This document shows, piece after piece, positions 4,258 through 6,788 of a DNA stretch of 6,788 nt; positions within the stretch are counted from its first letter, which is position 1, and each line of letters opens with the position of its first letter. Under the pieces are notes generated by a model. The model searched no databases. It was not told where the DNA came from and worked only from the letters and a program-made list of their open reading frames with translations. Location of the stretch: positions 1-6,788 of the forward strand of contig CALBRY010000336.1 in NCBI GenBank assembly GCA_937927665.1. Direction: 5' to 3'. This DNA is from an uncultured Chloroflexota bacterium. Its GTDB lineage: Bacteria > Chloroflexota > Anaerolineae > Aggregatilineales > Phototrophicaceae. The position numbers were made by a program, and so were the translations under genes.

Positions 4258-6788
4258 ATGTTGGATCAGGCGCAGACCCCGTTTGTGGGGCGATCTCGTG
4301 AATTGGACGATTTGTGCGCATTGCTCGAAAGTCCATCCTGCCGCTTGCTCGTGTTGACCGGACCGGGCGGAGTTGGCAAAACTCGGTTGGGAATCGAGAT
4401 CGCCTCGCGGTTGAAGAATGTTTTCCCCGACGGGGTGTATTTTGTCCCGCTTGCGCCGCTTACACGACCGGATGAAATCTTCTGCGCCATCGCTGAAGTG
4501 CTGCCGTTTCAAGATCATCAGGACGGACGCAGCCTGTATGACCAATTTTGTGATTACCTGCGCGAAAAACACGCCAAGCGGTTTCTGCTCATCCTCGATA
4601 ACTTTGAGCATCTGCTGGACGGCGTGCAGGTGATTTCAGAAATGCTCGATTTGACCGAACACCTGAAAATCCTCGTCACATCGCGCGAAGCGCTGAATAT
4701 TCAAGAGGAATGGATTCGACCGATTCAAGGGCTTGCCTACCCGACAGAGGAGGATCGCGCGGCGCTGTTTGATTACGATGCTGTGCGGCTGTTCTTGGAT
4801 CGCGCGCGGCGAATACGCGCCGATGCCACCGCGCCGGACGACATCGCCAGCGTGGTTGAGGTCTGCCGCTTGGTCGAAGGCATGCCGCTTGCGATTGAAC
4901 TCGCGGCAGGTTGGTTGAACACGCTCACCCCTGCCGCGATTGCGAACGAAATTCAGCGCGGGATCGATATTCTCGCCACGCGCTCGCGTAACTTAACGGA
5001 GCGGCATCGCAGTATTCGCTCGGTGTTTGATCATTCGTGGCGGTTGATCAGCGATGGCGAACGGGACAGCTTCCGGCGGCTTTCGTTGTTTCGCGGCGGC
5101 TTCACCCGCGAAGCGGCGGAGACGATTGCCGGGGCGACTCTGCACCGCCTCGCCGGGCTGGTCGATAAGTCGCTGGTGCGCATGAACGCGGGTGGGCGCT
5201 ACGATATTCACGAACTGCTGCGTCAGTATGGCGCGGAGCAGATGGATGATGCCGAATGTGCCTCCCTGACGGATGCATATATCGCGTACTACCTCGGGAT
5301 GCTCACCCACCTTGAACCATCGATAAAATGTGAGCGGCAAACCGAGGCACTTGACGCGCTCGACGCCGATTACGAGAACATCCGCAGCGCGTGGCTGCTC
5401 GCCTGCGAACAAGATGCGGCGGCGCTCGGCGCGGCGGTGGAGAGCTTGCACTTTTTCGCGGATATGCGCGGTCGCTTTCACGAAGTGGCGGCGCTGATGC
5501 GCTTGGCGCTCGACCGCCTGAAGATGAACCCGACGCCTGAGACGACAATCGTTATCAGACGTATCGAAGCGCGCTTGATTCGCTTGTTCCTGATGGGCAA
5601 CATTCGCAGCGATTTTGATGTGTACGCACAAATTCAGGTGTGTTTGGCGGCGGCACAGGCGCGCGGCGATCAAGCTGAGACGGCGTACTGCTTGTATGTG
5701 TTGGGGATTGTGGATTACTGGGACGACCGCGATCAGTTCCCGGACAGTTTTGATGACGCAGTGGCGATTTATCAGGCGCTCGGTGATCGTTTTTACGAAG
5801 CGGAGACGATGGCGTGGTCGAGCCTTTCCCGTTGGCCCCTCGTTCGGCATGATCTTTTCGAGCGCAGCTTTGCGATCCGGCGCGAAATCGGTGATCGAAA
5901 CGGGATCGCATGGCTCACCATCAATCAGGTGGAACTCACGCTCGAGGATTATGATTACCGCCAAGCCGAAACGCTTGCCCGCCAAGCGCTCCATATGATG
6001 CGCGAAATCGGCAGTCTGAAGGGCATTCTTCAGGCGATGTTCAAATTGGGGTTGATTCTTGCCCTCAAAGGGACATTTGGGGAGATGCGTGTTTTGATCG
6101 AAGAAATGCGCGATCTGGCGGACGAAACCAACAGCCTTGATGGGAAAATGTTATCGGCGGGACTGCTTTCGTTCTTGCACGCCATCCATAACGAGGATTA
6201 CACGCAAGCGAAATCGCTGGCGCAGCATAATCACGCCCTCTCGCTCGAAACCTTCTTCGGATACAACGATCATGCCGCGCTGTGGGGCGGGGCGATCGCG
6301 GCATGCGGTTTGGGGGAGTACGAGTCGGCGCGGGCGCAGTACTCCAACCTGTTCTTTTCCGATGTGACCGATCCCGCGCCGGTGTCGGTATGTTTGGCGA
6401 TAGAAGCGGCTGTACGGACGCACGAAGGCAGACTCGAAAGCGCCGTCGAACTGCTCGCGGCGGCGTTTAACATTCCGGTGATGGGAAGTGGTTGGTTAGC
6501 GCGTTGGGGCTTGCTTGCCCGTGTGCGGGATGATCTGCGCGCCCGATTGGGCGATACTGCCTTTGAAGCGGCATGGACTCGCGGGGCGGAAATTGATCTG
6601 CAAACGTTGATGAATATGATCCTCGGCACAGCGAACCGGGAAGATGTTTCCGAAGCGGTGGATCACGCCATGATCGAACCGCTCAGCGAGCGCGAACGGG
6701 AAGTTCTCAAGCTGATCCGTGACGGACTTTCGAACCGGGAAATTGCCGAACAGCTTGTGCTTTCGGTCGGCACAGTGAAGGTACACAC
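4258..6788 (+). CDS. STAND-type regulator: NB-ARC ATPase, TPR-like helical region, C-terminal LuxR HTH (3' partial)
   Basis: The frame is open from the ATG at 4258 to the right edge, 843 codons without a stop. An in-frame TAA at 4213-4215 and no other ATG or GTG after it fix the start. Residues 8-16 are the usual TPFVGR.REL entry. The NB-ARC ATPase has Walker A GPGGVGKT at 35-42, Walker B LLILDNFEH at 110-118 (D114), the TSRE sensor at 141-144, GMPLAIEL (GLPL motif) at 208-215, a winged-helix segment at about 250-300, and an MHD-like IHELLRQY at 317-324. Residues about 330-790 are helical with TPR-like pairs, clearest at about 470-720, and probably sense a ligand or partner. Residues 809-843 (LSEREREVLKLIRDGLSNRE then IAEQL..SVGTVKVH) are a LuxR/GerE HTH; its last 20 or so residues lie beyond the window. 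Such proteins use nucleotide-dependent switching to control transcription. Target and inducer are unknown; the divergent reductase operon is the nearest candidate. There is no N-terminal BTAD or kinase domain. Confidence 0.93.
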   Translation, partial: MLDQAQTPFVGRSRELDDLCALLESPSCRLLVLTGPGGVGKTRLGIEIASRLKNVFPDGVYFVPLAPLTRPDEIFCAIAEVLPFQDHQDGRSLYDQFCDYLREKHAKRFLLILDNFEHLLDGVQVISEMLDLTEHLKILVTSREALNIQEEWIRPIQGLAYPTEEDRAALFDYDAVRLFLDRARRIRADATAPDDIASVVEVCRLVEGMPLAIELAAGWLNTLTPAAIANEIQRGIDILATRSRNLTERHRSIRSVFDHSWRLISDGERDSFRRLSLFRGGFTREAAETIAGATLHRLAGLVDKSLVRMNAGGRYDIHELLRQYGAEQMDDAECASLTDAYIAYYLGMLTHLEPSIKCERQTEALDALDADYENIRSAWLLACEQDAAALGAAVESLHFFADMRGRFHEVAALMRLALDRLKMNPTPETTIVIRRIEARLIRLFLMGNIRSDFDVYAQIQVCLAAAQARGDQAETAYCLYVLGIVDYWDDRDQFPDSFDDAVAIYQALGDRFYEAETMAWSSLSRWPLVRHDLFERSFAIRREIGDRNGIAWLTINQVELTLEDYDYRQAETLARQALHMMREIGSLKGILQAMFKLGLILALKGTFGEMRVLIEEMRDLADETNSLDGKMLSAGLLSFLHAIHNEDYTQAKSLAQHNHALSLETFFGYNDHAALWGGAIAACGLGEYESARAQYSNLFFSDVTDPAPVSVCLAIEAAVRTHEGRLESAVELLAAAFNIPVMGSGWLARWGLLARVRDDLRARLGDTAFEAAWTRGAEIDLQTLMNMILGTANREDVSEAVDHAMIEPLSEREREVLKLIRDGLSNREIAEQLVLSVGTVKVH

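Noticed and set aside
4993..5994. A 333-codon open frame on the - strand
   Set aside because: It is antisense to the STAND-LuxR gene, whose frame has clear motifs on both sides. The antisense translation shows no recognisable fold or motif, and no promoter or ribosome site supports it.
1..6788. Defence island, CRISPR array, mobile element or RNA gene
   Set aside because: Both strands were scanned by eye. There are no short spaced repeats, transposase or integrase frames, terminal inverted repeats, or tRNA- or rRNA-like segments. The only tandem repeats are coding modules of the first gene.

Overview
The window holds four protein-coding genes and looks like ordinary chromosomal DNA of a moderately GC-rich, free-living bacterium. 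The best guess is a Chloroflexota (Anaerolineae-like) lineage. Two gene types common in that phylum suggest this: a long secreted-type protein joining repeated beta-sandwich-like modules to a TolB/PD40-type propeller, and a very long STAND-type NB-ARC ATPase with a C-terminal LuxR helix-turn-helix. The assignment rests on gene content and style only. No rRNA, tRNA, CRISPR array, transposase, integrase or plasmid function is visible.

Layout. (1) Positions 1-2237, + strand: the 3' part of a large gene whose start lies upstream of the window. It encodes at least four tandem modules of about 86-92 residues (the first two 63/92 identical by hand count), then six to seven propeller blades and an acidic tail with no visible membrane anchor. 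(2) 2238-2462: an intergenic stretch with a strong intrinsic terminator at 2255-2293 that can work in both directions and serves the convergent genes. (3) 2463-4048, - strand: an aldo/keto reductase very close to E. coli YghZ/Gpr, followed 83 bp downstream by a GNAT acetyltransferase of the phosphinothricin/methionine-sulfone acetyltransferase type. The pair is probably co-transcribed, with a GC-rich imperfect stem-loop between the genes. (4) 4049-4257: a divergent intergenic region with a perfect TATAAT -10 box for the rightward gene, a weaker TATAGT candidate for the leftward pair, and a small direct repeat in the rightward leader. (5) 4258-6788, + strand: 843 codons of an NB-ARC/TPR-like/LuxR regulator that runs off the right edge inside its DNA-binding helix-turn-helix.

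How the parts may work together. The reductase and acetyltransferase both have detoxification-type chemistry: reduction of reactive aldehydes, and N-acetylation of an amino-acid-like toxic compound. The divergent STAND-LuxR protein is a plausible but unproven local regulator of the pair. The propeller protein is convergent to them, insulated by the terminator, and probably independent. No clearly new defence or mobile system was found. The most distinctive points are the strictly spaced C-x10-C pairs at the module junctions of the first protein and the small regulatory structures between genes.
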